Shown here piece after piece: positions 18,872 to 27,424 of a DNA stretch of 64,000 nucleotides. The notes below the pieces were generated by a model that was not told the DNA's origin, did not search any database, and was given only the letters and a program-made list of their open reading frames with translations. The DNA lies in NCBI RefSeq assembly GCF_000621485.1, contig NZ_JHYF01000002.1, positions 1 through 64,000 on the forward strand. Reading direction: 5' to 3'. Made by a program: the position numbers and the translations under genes. Origin of the DNA: Alkaliphilus transvaalensis ATCC 700919. GTDB lineage: Bacteria > Bacillota > Clostridia > Peptostreptococcales > Natronincolaceae. How positions within the stretch are numbered: the first letter of the stretch is position 1; every line of letters begins with the position of its first letter.

Positions 18872-19708
18872 ATGGAATATTTATTAAGGGACGACAGCCC
18901 ATTTTCAGAAGAACAATGGGGCAAAATAGATGAACTTGTTGTTAAAGTAGCAACGCAACAATTAGTGGGCAGAAGAATATTACCAGTTTATGGACCCTTA
19001 GGGGCAGGAATACAGAGTATTAATCTTGATACTGTTAGTTATAAAGAGGAAGGAGAAATGGATCTTTTTGGAGATTCTGATACTTGTGAAATAAGTGCAG
19101 ATAAAAGAAGATTTGTGGCAATTCCCATGATTTATAAGGATTTGTCTATTTCGTGGAGGGATGTAGAAACAAGTAAAAGGTTAAGGACCCCTTTAGATTT
19201 ATCAACGGTTGCAGCAGCAGCTGCTGCTTGTTCCAAAAAAGAAGATTATTTAATTTTTAATGGTAGTAATAAATTTGGTTATCCAGGATTACTAACAGTA
19301 GAAGGAAGGCAAGTAGTCGATAAAAGTGATTGGCGAGAAGACGAGAATCCCTTTAACGATGTTGCAAAGGGAATTGAAAAATTGATTGAAGAAGGTGTTT
19401 ATGGTCCCTACGGATTAGTTACGAGCCCAGATCTGTATGTTCAAATGCAAAGACTACAAGAAAGTACAGGCCTTTTAGAATTTACAAGAGTAAAGGAACT
19501 AGTTGATGGTAACGTGTTTCAATCTCCTGTTTTGCCAGAAAATACAGCCGTGTTAGTAGCAATAGGTCCCCAAAATATGGACCTTGTAATTGGGCAAGAT
19601 ATGATCACAGGATATATCGGTCCAGAGCAGCTAAATCATAAAATGCGGGTTTTAGAGACCCTTGTATTAAGAATTAAGCGACCAGAAGCAATTGTTACCT
19701 TTGAATAG
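18872..19708 (+). CDS. Encapsulin shell protein (family 1, linocin-M18-like)
   Basis: This 278-residue HK97-fold shell protein self-assembles into an icosahedral compartment. The N-terminus LLRDDSPFSEEQWGKIDELV is the family signature, followed by GRRILPVYGPLGAG near residue 36, IPMIYKDLSISWRDVE near 90, ACSKKEDYLIFNG near 125, and the C-terminal QDMITGYIGPEQLNHKMRVLETLVLRIKRPEAIV. Length and motifs match. The preceding gene encodes the cargo with a loading peptide. The ATG is preceded by GGAGGGG only 11 nt after the cargo stop, so the two are surely one operon. Confidence 0.95.
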   Translation: MEYLLRDDSPFSEEQWGKIDELVVKVATQQLVGRRILPVYGPLGAGIQSINLDTVSYKEEGEMDLFGDSDTCEISADKRRFVAIPMIYKDLSISWRDVETSKRLRTPLDLSTVAAAAAACSKKEDYLIFNGSNKFGYPGLLTVEGRQVVDKSDWREDENPFNDVAKGIEKLIEEGVYGPYGLVTSPDLYVQMQRLQESTGLLEFTRVKELVDGNVFQSPVLPENTAVLVAIGPQNMDLVIGQDMITGYIGPEQLNHKMRVLETLVLRIKRPEAIVTFE

Positions 19709-19749
19709 ACATAGGCTTCTAGACCAATGATATTATTTTATAAAAACTG

Positions 19750-19778
19750 TTGACAGAGAAATATCCCTATGATACACT
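19750..19778 (+). promoter_or_regulatory. Promoter of the lysine riboswitch/dap operon
   Basis: TTGACA and TACACT are separated by exactly 17 nt, about 33 nt before the riboswitch P1 stem. Confidence 0.8.
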
Positions 19779-19810
19779 ACCTACTATACAATTGAAAAAA
19801 GTTCTTAAAT

Positions 19811-19985
19811 AAATAGAGGCGCACTGAAGAAGAGTATATAGTGGGTGCTAAGAGGGGAAGAGTCCTCAATACCATTATAGAAAGGCTGACGTGCCGAAGC
19901 TGTTAAATCACTCTCCGATTTAATGGTTGGTTGTTCCAGTGAATAGCTGGGCGACTGTCACAGAAAAAACTGTGGAGTGCTATTT
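19811..19985 (+). promoter_or_regulatory. Lysine riboswitch (L-box) aptamer
   Basis: The stretch carries the conserved L-box blocks in order: AGAGGCGC, AAGAGGGGAAGAG, GGCTGACGTGCCGAAG, GGTTGGTTGTTCC, CTGGGCGACTGTCACAG and CTGTGGAGTGCTATTT. The closing P1 stem is AAATAG/CTATTT. It lies between a consensus promoter and a terminator, upstream of the aspartate-semialdehyde/diaminopimelate operon. It should bind lysine and stop transcription when lysine is abundant. Confidence 0.93.
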
Positions 19986-20080
19986 GTTGAAAGGTAATTA
20001 AAAAGATTTTGGAAAAGACCAAATCTTTAAAATAAGTCTATTTCCTTGACTTACTTATATTACATTAGACAAAACTCAGT

Positions 20081-20117
20081 AGCTCCAAGAATTTTCTTGG
20101 AGCTTTTTCTATTTTTA
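20081..20117 (+). terminator. Riboswitch-controlled terminator
   Basis: AGCTCCAAGA pairs with TCTTGGAGCT and is followed by TTTTTCTATTTTT, about 95 nt after the aptamer and 185 nt before asd. A further hairpin, AAAGATTT/AAATCTTT, lies between them and probably belongs to the switching region. Confidence 0.88.
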
Positions 20118-20303
20118 TGGAACAATTCATCAAAATAATTTATATTGTATAGGGTGGGGAGGATTTTACATTAATAAAGGGAATTATATTATATGTATTT
20201 TTAACAAACAATAAGTAAAGAAATGACCAATAATTTTTAAAATGCTCTAAGTCGTAAAACTGTCAAAAATCTAATAGATAATAAAATAAAGGGAGGTCTT
20301 TTT

Positions 20304-21308
20304 ATGGGATTAACAGTTGGAGTAGTGGGCGCTACAGGTGCCGTGGGTAGAAAAATGGTTGAAATTTTAGCAGAGAGAAATGTGCCTATTGAAAAATTAA
20401 GATTATTTGCCTCAAAAAAATCTGCGGGTTCAACAGTAGAATATAAAGGATCTGAAATAACAGTAGAGTTACTAACTGAAGAAGTAATGAAGGATCAATT
20501 TGATTATTTATTATTCTCTGCAGGAGGAAGCGTATCAGAAAAGTATGCTCCCATAGCAGCAGAGGCAGGAAACATTGTAATAGATAATTCATCCCATTGG
20601 AGGATGACGGAGGGAATTCCTCTAGTGGTGCCAGAAGTGAATCCTCATGTTTTAGAAGGTTACAGAGGGATCATTGCAAACCCCAACTGTTCTACTATTC
20701 AAATGATGGTGGCATTAGCGCCCCTTCATAAGAGATATGGAATTAAAAAAATCGTTGTATCTACTTATCAAGCTGTATCTGGAAGTGGTCAAGGAGCCAT
20801 TGATGAACTAGAAAATCAATTAAAAGATAGTAATTATCCAAATAAAGTTTATACGAGAAAAATTGTAGGCAATTGTATTCCCCATATAGATGTATTCTAC
20901 GATAATGGGTTTACAAAAGAAGAACTAAAAATGGTGTATGAGACCCATAAAATCCTTGAAGATAATAGCATTGAAGTAAACCCAACTGCTGTAAGAATCC
21001 CAGTTCTTTATGGGCATAGTGAATCCCTCTACTTAGAATTAAAGGAAGAGGCTAGTTTAGAGGAAGTATATACGATACTAAGGGGAACAGAAGGGATTAA
21101 AGTTGTAGATAGTCCAGCAGAAAATCAATATCCAACACCATTAGAGGTTGCCCACACTGATGATACTTATGTAGGAAGAATAAGAAAGGATTTATTTAAT
21201 CCAAATGCCATCTCCTTATGGGTTGTAGCTGATAACTTAAGAAAAGGAGCTGCAACAAATGCAGTTCAAGTATTAGAAACTATGGAAAAACAAAAATTAA
21301 ATAGATAA
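20304..21308 (+). CDS. asd: Aspartate-semialdehyde dehydrogenase
   Basis: This 334-residue enzyme makes aspartate semialdehyde from aspartyl phosphate with NADPH. The nucleotide-binding VGVVGATGAVGRKMVEIL lies at the N-terminus, the catalytic cysteine is in IIANPNCSTIQMM near residue 129, and the substrate-binding stretch TAVRIPVLYGHSES lies near 232. It is the first gene of the lysine-riboswitch operon; the start follows AAAGGGAGG. Confidence 0.96.
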   Translation: MGLTVGVVGATGAVGRKMVEILAERNVPIEKLRLFASKKSAGSTVEYKGSEITVELLTEEVMKDQFDYLLFSAGGSVSEKYAPIAAEAGNIVIDNSSHWRMTEGIPLVVPEVNPHVLEGYRGIIANPNCSTIQMMVALAPLHKRYGIKKIVVSTYQAVSGSGQGAIDELENQLKDSNYPNKVYTRKIVGNCIPHIDVFYDNGFTKEELKMVYETHKILEDNSIEVNPTAVRIPVLYGHSESLYLELKEEASLEEVYTILRGTEGIKVVDSPAENQYPTPLEVAHTDDTYVGRIRKDLFNPNAISLWVVADNLRKGAATNAVQVLETMEKQKLNR

Positions 21309-21340
21309 TTAAATAGTTAAATAGAAAGGAGAGAAAGAAT

Positions 21341-22213
21341 ATGTTTAATGGTTCAGGTGTAGCAATCGTGACTCCTTTTAAAGGAGGAAAGGTAGACTTT
21401 GAAGCCTTTGATAAACTAATCAATTTTCATTTAAATAACGATACTCAAGCACTAATTGTATTGGGAACTACAGGTGAAGCAACAACCCAAAATGACGAAG
21501 AAAGAGAGGCAGTCATTAAAGCAGCTGTAGCTAAGGTCAATAAAAAAATTCCTGTAATTATTGGTACAGGAGGTAACGATACAGCAAAATCAGTTAAGCA
21601 TACAAAGCAAGCAGAAGATTTAGGGGCCGATGGGGTTTTAGTTGTTACACCCTACTATAACAAGGCAACTCAAAAGGGTTTAATTGCCCACTTTACAGCA
21701 ATAGCAAATGCAAGTAAGCTTCCAAATATTTTATACAATGTACCAGGAAGAACAAATGTAAATATAAATCCTGATACAGTAGCTCAACTGGCAAAGATTG
21801 ATAACATCATTGGTATTAAAGAAGCAAGTGGAAATATTTCTCAGGTATTAGAGATTAAAAGATTAGTTCCAGAAGGGTTTAAAATTTATTCAGGAAATGA
21901 TGATCAAGTAATACCTGTATATTCCGCTGGTGGTCATGGTGTAATCTCTGTTTCGGCTAATGTTATTCCAAAGGAAATGCAACAAATGTGTGGCGCTTTT
22001 GAAACAGGTGATGTTAAGGAAGCTTTAAGATTGCAGTTAAAATATAAGTTATTCATTGACCTATTATTCTCAGAAGTAAACCCAATACCAGTTAAAGCAG
22101 CAGTAAGTTTAATGGGTTATTGTGAAAATGAATTAAGGCTACCATTAACGACAATGGAAGATGCTAACCTAGCCAAACTAGAGGCAGAAATGAAGCAATT
22201 ACAAATTATTTAA
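21341..22213 (+). CDS. dapA: 4-hydroxy-tetrahydrodipicolinate synthase
   Basis: This 290-residue TIM-barrel aldolase condenses pyruvate with aspartate semialdehyde. VLGTTGEATT near residue 42 binds pyruvate, the catalytic tyrosine lies in VVTPYYNKATQ near 106, YNVPGRTNVNI near 134 carries the arginine, and the Schiff-base lysine is in IIGIKEASGN near 161. It lies 32 nt after asd. Confidence 0.96.
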   Translation: MFNGSGVAIVTPFKGGKVDFEAFDKLINFHLNNDTQALIVLGTTGEATTQNDEEREAVIKAAVAKVNKKIPVIIGTGGNDTAKSVKHTKQAEDLGADGVLVVTPYYNKATQKGLIAHFTAIANASKLPNILYNVPGRTNVNINPDTVAQLAKIDNIIGIKEASGNISQVLEIKRLVPEGFKIYSGNDDQVIPVYSAGGHGVISVSANVIPKEMQQMCGAFETGDVKEALRLQLKYKLFIDLLFSEVNPIPVKAAVSLMGYCENELRLPLTTMEDANLAKLEAEMKQLQII

Positions 22214-22224
22214 GGGGGGCTAAT

Positions 22225-22947
22225 ATGAAACTACTCATTTGGGGAATCAGTGGTAGAATGGGGCAATACATTAAAGAAACTGCTGAAAAGGATGCCCATT
22301 GGACTTCAATAGAAGGGATGAATTCCAGTAGATCAGTAGAGGACCTCATTGAAAAGCCAGATGTGGTAATTGATTTTTCCCATCCAGGAGCTATAAAAAA
22401 AGTATTAGATTATTGTGGAGAGAATAATATTCCTTTAGTAATTGGAACAACAGGATTTACCGATGAAGAGACTAAACTAATTGAAGAAACTTCAAAAGCA
22501 ATTCCAATTCTACAAGCCACTAATATGTCATTGGGTATGAACATTATGTTCTCCCTTGTAGAGCAGGTGGCAAGGATGCTAAAAGATAAGGTAGATATTG
22601 AAGTAGTTGAGGCCCATCATAATCGTAAGAAGGATGCCCCTTCTGGTAGTGCAACGACGATTATAGAATCTATCGAAAAGGGACTCGGTAGTGTAGCTAA
22701 ACATCAACATGGAAGAGAAGGCCAATGCCCTAGAGAAAAGGGAGAAATTGGTGTTCACGCCATTAGGGGTGGGAATATAGTCGGTCTACATGAGGCTCAT
22801 TTTATCAATGACTTAGAAACGGTAAAAATAGTCCATGAAGCCCACGATCGATCTGTCTTTGCACAGGGGGCACTTGAGGCAGCAAAATATATCATTGGAA
22901 AAGAAAATGGAAAGTACAATATGAAAAACGTGCTTGGATTAGACTAA
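22225..22947 (+). CDS. dapB: 4-hydroxy-tetrahydrodipicolinate reductase
   Basis: This 240-residue NAD(P)H-dependent reductase follows dapA by 11 nt. The N-terminus LLIWGISGRMGQYI is the Rossmann loop, VIGTTGF and ATNMSLGMNIMF are family motifs, and the active-site stretch is EAHHNRKKDAPSGSA. The protein is about 25 residues shorter than the usual DapB. The loss appears to lie just after the glycine-rich loop, a form I associate with clostridia. Confidence 0.94.
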   Translation: MKLLIWGISGRMGQYIKETAEKDAHWTSIEGMNSSRSVEDLIEKPDVVIDFSHPGAIKKVLDYCGENNIPLVIGTTGFTDEETKLIEETSKAIPILQATNMSLGMNIMFSLVEQVARMLKDKVDIEVVEAHHNRKKDAPSGSATTIIESIEKGLGSVAKHQHGREGQCPREKGEIGVHAIRGGNIVGLHEAHFINDLETVKIVHEAHDRSVFAQGALEAAKYIIGKENGKYNMKNVLGLD

Positions 22948-22962
22948 GGAGGAATAATTAAA

Positions 22963-23676
22963 ATGGATGCACATTACATTATTGAGTACATTAGAAGTAG
23001 CGTTAAGAAGACACCTGTAAAGGCTTATATCAAAGGTGATTTTAATGAAATTGATTGGAGCCAATGGGAAATTAAGAACTTTATTACTGGCAATACTGGC
23101 GTTATTTTTGGAGAGTGGAAGGAAATCGGTCGCTTTTTAGAAGAGCATGCAACTGTTGTAGAAGACGTTGTAATCGAAAATGATAGAAGAAATTCTGCAA
23201 TTCCTTTACTAGATTTAAAGAACATTCATGCTAGAATTGAGCCAGGTGCCATCATTAGAGAAAATGTAGAAATAGGCGATAATGCAGTTATTATGATGGG
23301 GGCCACAATTAATATCGGTGCTGTAATTGGCGAAGGTACTATGATAGATATGAACGTAGTTGTTGGAGGTAGAGGGATGATTGGTAAGAACTGTCATATT
23401 GGTGCAGGTGCAGTCGTTGCCGGAGTAGTTGAACCACCTTCAGCAACACCAGTAATTATTGAGGATGATGTAGTTGTTGGGGCTAATGCAGTTATTTTAG
23501 AAGGGGTTAGAATTGGAGCAGGATCTGTTGTTGCTGCTGGAGCTGTTGTAACAGAAGATGTACCACAAAATGTTGTTGTAGCTGGTACACCAGCAAGAAT
23601 AATCAAAGAAATTGATGATAAGACGAAGTCTAAAACAGAGATTGTGCAAGAACTTCGAAATTTATTGGAAGCATAG
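22963..23676 (+). CDS. dapH: Tetrahydrodipicolinate N-acetyltransferase
   Basis: This 237-residue protein has an N-terminal DapH-specific region (to about residue 90) and then left-handed beta-helix hexapeptide repeats ([21 protein letters not shown] onward). It should acetylate tetrahydrodipicolinate using acetyl-CoA, committing the cell to the acetylase branch of the diaminopimelate pathway. The C-terminal [12 protein letters not shown] motif is typical of hexapeptide acyltransferases. Its start follows AAGGAGG. Confidence 0.94.
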   Translation: MDAHYIIEYIRSSVKKTPVKAYIKGDFNEIDWSQWEIKNFITGNTGVIFGEWKEIGRFLEEHATVVEDVVIENDRRNSAIPLLDLKNIHARIEPGAIIRENVEIGDNAVIMMGATINIGAVIGEGTMIDMNVVVGGRGMIGKNCHIGAGAVVAGVVEPPSATPVIIEDDVVVGANAVILEGVRIGAGSVVAAGAVVTEDVPQNVVVAGTPARIIKEIDDKTKSKTEIVQELRNLLEA

Positions 23677-23679
23677 TCT

Positions 23680-24900
23680 ATGAAAATAGTAGTTCAAAAG
23701 TATGGGGGAACCTCTGTCGGCACTACAGAAAAAATTAAACAAGTAGCTGATAAAATTATAAAGAAAAGAGAAGAAGGTTATCGGGTTGTTGTAATTGTGT
23801 CGGCGATGGGTAAAACCACAGATGAATTGGTTTCATTGGCCAAAGCAGTAACCGAACAGCCAGAACCAAGAGAAATGGATATGCTCTTAACAACAGGAGA
23901 ACAAATCTCTATCTCATTATTAACAATGGCTCTAATTTCTAAAGGATATCCTGCTGTTTCCTATACTGGACCCCAGTTATATATCCAAACAACATCATCC
24001 CATCAGAAAGCAAGAATTAAAGATATAGAAACAAGTAAAGTGATGAATGCACTAGAAAATGATAAAATTGTTGTTGTAGCAGGTTTTCAAGGGGTAACAG
24101 AAGATCAAGAGTACACTACCCTTGGAAGGGGCGGCAGCGATACTTCAGCTGTTGCCCTAGCTGCTAAGCTTGGGGCAAGTTGTGAAATCTATACAGATGT
24201 AGATGGTATTTATACCATGGACCCAAGAAAGTTAAAGAAGGCAAGAAAAATTGATCGTATTAGCTATGAAGAAATGATGGAAATGGCAAGTTTAGGGGCA
24301 GGTGTTATGCATTATAGGGCTGTGGAACTTGCAAATAAGTACAAGCTACCCCTATATGTAGGATCAACTTTTTCAAACGTTAAGGGTACAATGATAGCAC
24401 ATGGAGGGTCAGAAGTAATGGAAGAAACCGTAATTACAGGAATGGCTTCAAGCTTAGATGATATTCAAATTACAGTCTTAAACTTACCTTCTTCTATTTC
24501 TAGCCTATACCGTTTATTTGGACAAATGGGCGAGAAGGAAGTAAATGTAGATATGATTTCCCAGATGATTACAGATGATGGGAAAATGTATGTCAGTTTT
24601 ACAATTCCCAAAGATGATCTATCGATTGCTGAAGGAATTTTAAAGGAATGGCAACAAGAAGACCCCCTACTTCGTTGGGAGGTAAATACTGATATAGCCA
24701 AAATATCAGTTGTTGGTTTAGGCATGCGTACCCATTCGGGAGTAGCTGCTAAAGTATTCGAGATATTGGCTGATAATAATATTGCTATTAAAATAGTAAC
24801 GACATCAGAGATCAAGATTACCTTTGCAGTAGACAAAATTCATGAAGAAAAAGTAATTGAACTAATAGGAAATGCCTTCGAATTGGTGGTGGCAGAATGA
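23680..24900 (+). CDS. lysC: Aspartate kinase
   Basis: This 406-residue kinase phosphorylates aspartate, the first step of the pathway. The N-terminal VQKYGGTSVGTTEKI is the kinase signature, TLGRGGSDTSAVALAAKLGA lies near residue 150, and two C-terminal ACT domains (about 265-406) suggest allosteric control by lysine or threonine. It starts 3 nt after dapH. Placement behind the lysine riboswitch gives a second layer of control. Confidence 0.95.
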   Translation: MKIVVQKYGGTSVGTTEKIKQVADKIIKKREEGYRVVVIVSAMGKTTDELVSLAKAVTEQPEPREMDMLLTTGEQISISLLTMALISKGYPAVSYTGPQLYIQTTSSHQKARIKDIETSKVMNALENDKIVVVAGFQGVTEDQEYTTLGRGGSDTSAVALAAKLGASCEIYTDVDGIYTMDPRKLKKARKIDRISYEEMMEMASLGAGVMHYRAVELANKYKLPLYVGSTFSNVKGTMIAHGGSEVMEETVITGMASSLDDIQITVLNLPSSISSLYRLFGQMGEKEVNVDMISQMITDDGKMYVSFTIPKDDLSIAEGILKEWQQEDPLLRWEVNTDIAKISVVGLGMRTHSGVAAKVFEILADNNIAIKIVTTSEIKITFAVDKIHEEKVIELIGNAFELVVAE

Positions 24901-26084
24901 GTAAAAACTGGATGGCGTTAGATCAACAATATTTATTACCCGTCTATGGTAGAATGCCTGTAGTAGTTGAGAAAGCTCAAGGAATGTATATAACCGACGT
25001 AGAGGGTAAAACCTATTTAGATTTATTCTCGGGTCTAGCTGTAAATATATTAGGCCATTGCCATGATGCACTAAAGGAAGAGTTAGCCCTGCAAAGCAGT
25101 CGGTTTTCTCATATATCAAACTTCTTTTATAATCAACCGGCTATTGAGCTAGCAGAAAAATTAATCCATAGCACTTTTCCTGGAAAAATATTTTTTGCTA
25201 ATTCAGGAGCAGAAAGCACAGAGGCTGCTGTTAAGTATATCCATAAATATGGCAAAGACAAGGGACTAAATGGCGTTGTTGTTTTTAAGAATAGTTTTCA
25301 CGGAAGAACATTAGGCGCATTGAAGCTTACAAGGATGGCAAGTGTTCAACAGGACTTCCCTGTAGTAGATTTCCCAGTCTATGAGCTGGAGGATGAAAAC
25401 CTAAAACAATTAGAAACCATTATTACTGAAGATAGACCTGCGGCATTGTTATTTGAGCCCATCTCTGGTTCGGGGGGAATTAAGGTCATTTCTAAAGACT
25501 TTATGGAAAAGGCTGCTGAAATCTGTAAAGCTAATGGTGTCTTATATTGTGTAGATGAAATTCAAACTGGGGTAGGAAGGACAGGGGAATTATTTGCTTA
25601 TCAACATACTACTGTCGAGCCAGATATTTTGTTATTTGCTAAAGGCATAGGGGGAGGTCTTCCTTTAGGTGGAATGATTGTTAGGGAGTCTATATCCCAT
25701 TACTTTAAACAAGGGGACCATGGAACAACCTTTGCCCCAAATCCCATTAGTGCTAGCTTAGGAAGAAGGACTCTAGAGGTTTTAGAAGCTGGCTTATTAA
25801 AGGAAGTTGCAGTCAAAGAAGCCTACCTACTAAATAGACTGAAGGACATTAAAGATCAATTTCCTAAGATGCTAGGTGAAGTTAGAGGGAAAGGTATGAT
25901 GATTGGTATCGAAATATTAAAGAATCATACCTTGTTACGGGATCAATTTATGGAGAAGGGGATATTAGTTAATGTTACTAATGGCAATATCTTAAGATTA
26001 TTACCTTCTTTAATTATAGAAGAAAAACACATTGATGAATTTTTCAATGTCTTTATCGAGATTTTAACAGAATGGAATACTTAA
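24897..26084 (+). CDS. Class III aminotransferase (ArgD-like)
   Basis: This 395-residue PLP enzyme overlaps lysC by four bases (ATGA). It has the class III pattern: FANSGAESTEAAVKYIHKYG, NSFHGRTLGALKLT, VDEIQTGVGRTGELFAYQH, and the PLP lysine in LLFAKGIGGGLPLGGM. Sequence alone points to acetylornithine aminotransferase. Its place in a lysine-controlled diaminopimelate operon, after dapH, suggests instead that it makes N-acetyl-L,L-diaminopimelate from the keto acid. No arginine gene is nearby. The deacetylase, epimerase and lysA are not in this operon. Confidence 0.88.
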   Translation: MSKNWMALDQQYLLPVYGRMPVVVEKAQGMYITDVEGKTYLDLFSGLAVNILGHCHDALKEELALQSSRFSHISNFFYNQPAIELAEKLIHSTFPGKIFFANSGAESTEAAVKYIHKYGKDKGLNGVVVFKNSFHGRTLGALKLTRMASVQQDFPVVDFPVYELEDENLKQLETIITEDRPAALLFEPISGSGGIKVISKDFMEKAAEICKANGVLYCVDEIQTGVGRTGELFAYQHTTVEPDILLFAKGIGGGLPLGGMIVRESISHYFKQGDHGTTFAPNPISASLGRRTLEVLEAGLLKEVAVKEAYLLNRLKDIKDQFPKMLGEVRGKGMMIGIEILKNHTLLRDQFMEKGILVNVTNGNILRLLPSLIIEEKHIDEFFNVFIEILTEWNT

Positions 26085-26091
26085 AACTGAT

Positions 26092-26130
26092 CATGGGGTA
26101 CTGGTAAAGCCAGTTATCCCATGTTTTTTT
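26092..26130 (+). terminator. Terminator of the lysine/DAP operon
   Basis: CATGGG pairs with CCCATG, with an inner CTGG/CCAG stem, and seven T residues follow. Confidence 0.9.
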
Positions 26131-26290
26131 CTAGCTGAATAGTAAAATAGGTATTGGAAAAACTTATAATAAGTAATTGTCGAATTGATTATTTATTGCT
26201 CGAAACAAAGGCTGTTAATTATCTTTACATATTTTAATGGAAGAGTTATAATTGATACACAAATATGATATAGTAGGGGGTTGTAACATA

Positions 26291-26959
26291 ATGAAACCAA
26301 TGATACCCCGGATTACCGGTAATTTAAGAAGTTATATGCTAAAGGTTCCTGAGTGTATAAGACAAGCTTCTGGAATTGAAGTGTTGGGAAGAAAGATAAA
26401 ATCTCTTGCCTTTACAACAGATATAGCAATTATAGAAAATATTAATGCTGATGCCATTTGGGCTGTATATCCCTTTACACCTCAGCCAACCATCACCCAT
26501 GCAATTATGACCTGTTCAGATGTTCCTGTATTTTGTGGAGTCGGTGGTGGTGTAACAAACGGTCAACGGTCAACAAATCTTGCCCTTCATGCAGAATTTC
26601 AAGGAGCGATAGGGGTTGTTTTAAATGCACCTACTGCTAATGAAACAATATCCATGATGAAGCAGACAATTGATATACCAGTTGCAATAACCGTAGTATC
26701 AGCCAAAATGGACAAAATAGAAGATCGTCTGGCAGCAGGAGCTGACATATTAAGTGTTGCAGCGGGTAGTCATACAGCAGCTGTTGTTAGGGAAATAAGA
26801 AAGTACTATTCAAACATACCGATTATTGCTACAGGTGGTTATACTGACGATTCTATTTTAGAAACAATAGAGGCTGGTGCTAATTCCATCATCTTTAATC
26901 CACCATCAACTTTAGAGATTTTCCGCAGTAGAATGAGTATGTACCGTAATGAATATTAG
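26291..26959 (+). CDS. Putative TIM-barrel protein of unknown function
   Basis: This protein of about 222 residues has beta/alpha-barrel features: VFCGVGGGVTNGQRS near residue 75, GAIGVVLNAPT near 100, AGADILSVAAGSHTAAVVREIRKYY near 145, and a C-terminal PIIATGGYTDDSILETIEAGANSIIF that resembles phosphate-binding loops of phosphate-utilising barrels. I do not recognise a specific enzyme. The start at 26291 (MKPMIPRITG) follows GGGGGTTG; an earlier in-frame ATG lacks a ribosome site. Confidence 0.7.
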   Translation: MKPMIPRITGNLRSYMLKVPECIRQASGIEVLGRKIKSLAFTTDIAIIENINADAIWAVYPFTPQPTITHAIMTCSDVPVFCGVGGGVTNGQRSTNLALHAEFQGAIGVVLNAPTANETISMMKQTIDIPVAITVVSAKMDKIEDRLAAGADILSVAAGSHTAAVVREIRKYYSNIPIIATGGYTDDSILETIEAGANSIIFNPPSTLEIFRSRMSMYRNEY

Positions 26960-26979
26960 TGAGACAAGAAGTTGATATG

Positions 26980-27040
26980 ATACTTCCAACGTAGACAGGC
27001 TAATTATTAAAAATAGGCTTTCTACTTGGAGGTATTTTTT
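26980..27040 (+). terminator. Terminator after the TIM-barrel gene
   Basis: Two long, nearly complementary arms (ATACTTCCAACGTAGACAG and CTTTCTACTTGGAGGTAT) are followed by six T residues. Confidence 0.8.
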
Positions 27041-27424
27041 ATGAATAATTTTAAAGCTAAAGAATATAAATATTAAAAATCAAATACTACACATAAACCA
27101 AAATAAGATGTAATTTAAAATTTATGAAAAAGTACAAAAAAATATAACTAAGATGGGTAAAATTTTAAGTCTATAAATTTAGTATAAGAAAGTTAACATA
27201 GAGCTGCCTAGAAAAATTCAAATAATATGCATTTGCAATATTTTTTCTGAATATTATAAAAAAACACAGGTAATCGTTTACTTAATTATTGAATATACGT
27301 TAATAGTGGTGTATTATTATATAGGGAATAAAAAACACCATTGACCGTCTATTGGTTAAATAGAGATAAAGAATAACCATTAATAAAGATAAGCCAATTA
27401 AGATGGTTAAAAGGAGGAATAGGG
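27041..27424. other. AT-rich leader upstream of the XRE/TPR regulator
   Basis: No gene is seen. A TTGCAA box at 27233 and a TATAAA box at 27255 are spaced by 16 nt and could be a promoter. Confidence 0.4.
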
